From contig JACOVS010000036.1 of assembly GCA_016177205.1 (NCBI GenBank), positions 1 through 6,150 of the forward strand: 6,150 nt of DNA, in the 5' to 3' direction. Made by a program: the position numbers and the translations under genes. The notes under the pieces are model-generated. The model was not told the origin of the DNA, made no database searches, and saw only the letters and a program-made list of their open reading frames with translations. Of the stretch, positions 5,241 to 6,150 are shown piece after piece. Position 1 is the first letter of the stretch, and every line of letters begins with the position of its first letter. Source of the stretch: Candidatus Aenigmatarchaeota archaeon. Lineage in GTDB: Archaea; Aenigmatarchaeota; Aenigmatarchaeia; JACPZZ01.

Positions 5241-6150
5241 ATGAAAACTTTGTTGACAGGCGGGGCGGGGTTTATCGGGAGCAACATGGCGCAGGAATTG
5301 CTTTCGTTGGGCCGTACCATTACCGTGTTGGATAATCTCTATACGGGCAACCGCGATAACATACCGCCGGGTGTTGAGGTAATACACAAGTCATGCGAAG
5401 ATTTCAGTACAAAGGAAAAATTCGACGAAATTTACCACCTTGGCGTTTATTCTTCATCGCCTCAATACAAGCGCAACCCGAAGTTGTGCGGCGCGGCGAT
5501 AAACGGTATGATAAACGTGCTTGAGATCGCGCGGCAATCCGATTGTCCAGTTGTTTTCGCATCTTCATCGTCTTTGTACAGCGAATTGGACCCACCGCAC
5601 AAAGAAGATATGATAATCAAAGTGACGGATTATTACACGGAAGCACGTTTGGCGATGGAGCGCATGGCCGAACTTTACGGCAGGTTATACGGCGTTAAAT
5701 CCGCGGCGATGAGATTTTTCAGCGTTTACGGGCCCACTGAAAAGGCGAAAGGCGAGTTCGCAAACATTTTGACGCAATTCCTGTGGTCTATGCAGCGCGG
5801 CGAGCGCCCGTTAATATTCGGCGACGGAAAACAAACAAGGGATTTCACGCATGTCAGGGACGTTATACGCGCGTGCATGACTGCGATGAACGCAATGAGG
5901 GAAAATAAATTCGACCGCGAGATTTTCAATGTTGGAACAGGCGTCGAGACTTCATTCAATGAAATCGTAGATGCGTTAAACAAAGCGCTGGGGACAAACA
6001 TACAGGCAGAGCACCGCGAAAACGCGATCAAAAACTACGTTTCGCGCACGAAGGCTGACACAAGAAAATCTGAAAATATTCTTGGTTTCAAGGCCAGAAT
6101 TACGCTTGCGGACGGCATTAACAGGCTGATCGAGGCTTATCCTAATGGAC
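5241..6150 (+). CDS. NAD-dependent NDP-sugar epimerase/dehydratase, SDR family (3' end missing)
   Basis: 303 residues are visible and the frame is open at the right edge; related proteins are about 305-320 residues, so little is missing. The Rossmann NAD-binding motif TGGAGFIGSN is at 6-15, with acidic D31 ending the second strand (VLDN), favouring NAD over NADP. ASSSSLY at 107-113 supplies the catalytic Ser region. The active-site tyrosine is Y132 in DYYTEAR, where the usual YxxxK lysine is R136. MRFFSVYGP at 157-165, GDGKQTRDFTHVRDV at 194-208 and NVGTG are typical of the extended SDR sugar-nucleotide group (UDP-glucose 4-epimerase, dTDP-glucose dehydratase and relatives). Substrate and exact reaction are undetermined. 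The start is ATG at 5241; GTGA, overlapping the preceding stop, lies six bases before it. It is in one operon with the nucleotidyltransferase and would act on its product. I recall archaeal homologues with the same YTEAR, so the enzyme is likely active. Confidence 0.92.
   Translation, partial: MKTLLTGGAGFIGSNMAQELLSLGRTITVLDNLYTGNRDNIPPGVEVIHKSCEDFSTKEKFDEIYHLGVYSSSPQYKRNPKLCGAAINGMINVLEIARQSDCPVVFASSSSLYSELDPPHKEDMIIKVTDYYTEARLAMERMAELYGRLYGVKSAAMRFFSVYGPTEKAKGEFANILTQFLWSMQRGERPLIFGDGKQTRDFTHVRDVIRACMTAMNAMRENKFDREIFNVGTGVETSFNEIVDALNKALGTNIQAEHRENAIKNYVSRTKADTRKSENILGFKARITLADGINRLIEAYPNG

Noticed and set aside
1..6150. CRISPR arrays, tRNA or rRNA genes, insertion sequences
   Set aside because: No spaced repeats, cloverleaf, rRNA or transposase signatures were seen on either strand.

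Overview
The window most resembles archaeal DNA, possibly from a small-genome or uncultured lineage, but no marker gene here settles this. The supporting signs are: Shine-Dalgarno-like GGTGAT/GTGATT motifs five or four bases before two starts; a superoxide dismutase gene with no Shine-Dalgarno close behind a TATA-like box; TTATATAA and TATTTATA boxes in place of bacterial -35/-10 pairs; a sugar nucleotidyltransferase carrying an N-terminal ribbon-helix-helix DNA-binding domain; and an epimerase variant I associate with archaea. TGA is used as a stop, so the code is standard. Most genes look close to 50% GC by eye, while one short ORF near the left end is about 38%.

Layout. Positions 21-4251 hold five minus-strand genes. 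Reading leftward from the centre these are a Mn/Fe superoxide dismutase; then nrdR and a class II (adenosylcobalamin-dependent) ribonucleotide reductase, 15 bases apart; then an unrecognised 101-residue protein; then a 40-residue cysteine-rich microprotein. The last two are packed closely enough to be read through from nrdJ. A 134-base divergent promoter region (4252-4385) separates this block from two plus-strand genes: the ribbon-helix-helix/nucleotidyltransferase fusion and, 6 bases after it, an SDR-type NDP-sugar epimerase/dehydratase that runs off the right edge.

How the parts work together. nrdR and nrdJ form a deoxyribonucleotide-supply unit. A near-ideal NrdR box, plus a half-conserved second box 33 bp away, lies just upstream of nrdR, which suggests autorepression of the whole operon. 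The fusion and the epimerase look like consecutive steps of nucleotide-sugar synthesis for surface glycans or glycoprotein glycosylation. A 17-bp imperfect palindrome sits between the TATA box and the start codon of the fusion gene, where its own DNA-binding domain could act. The least described items are this fusion with its candidate operator and the Cys6 microprotein. Functions are inferred from motifs read by eye; no database search was made.
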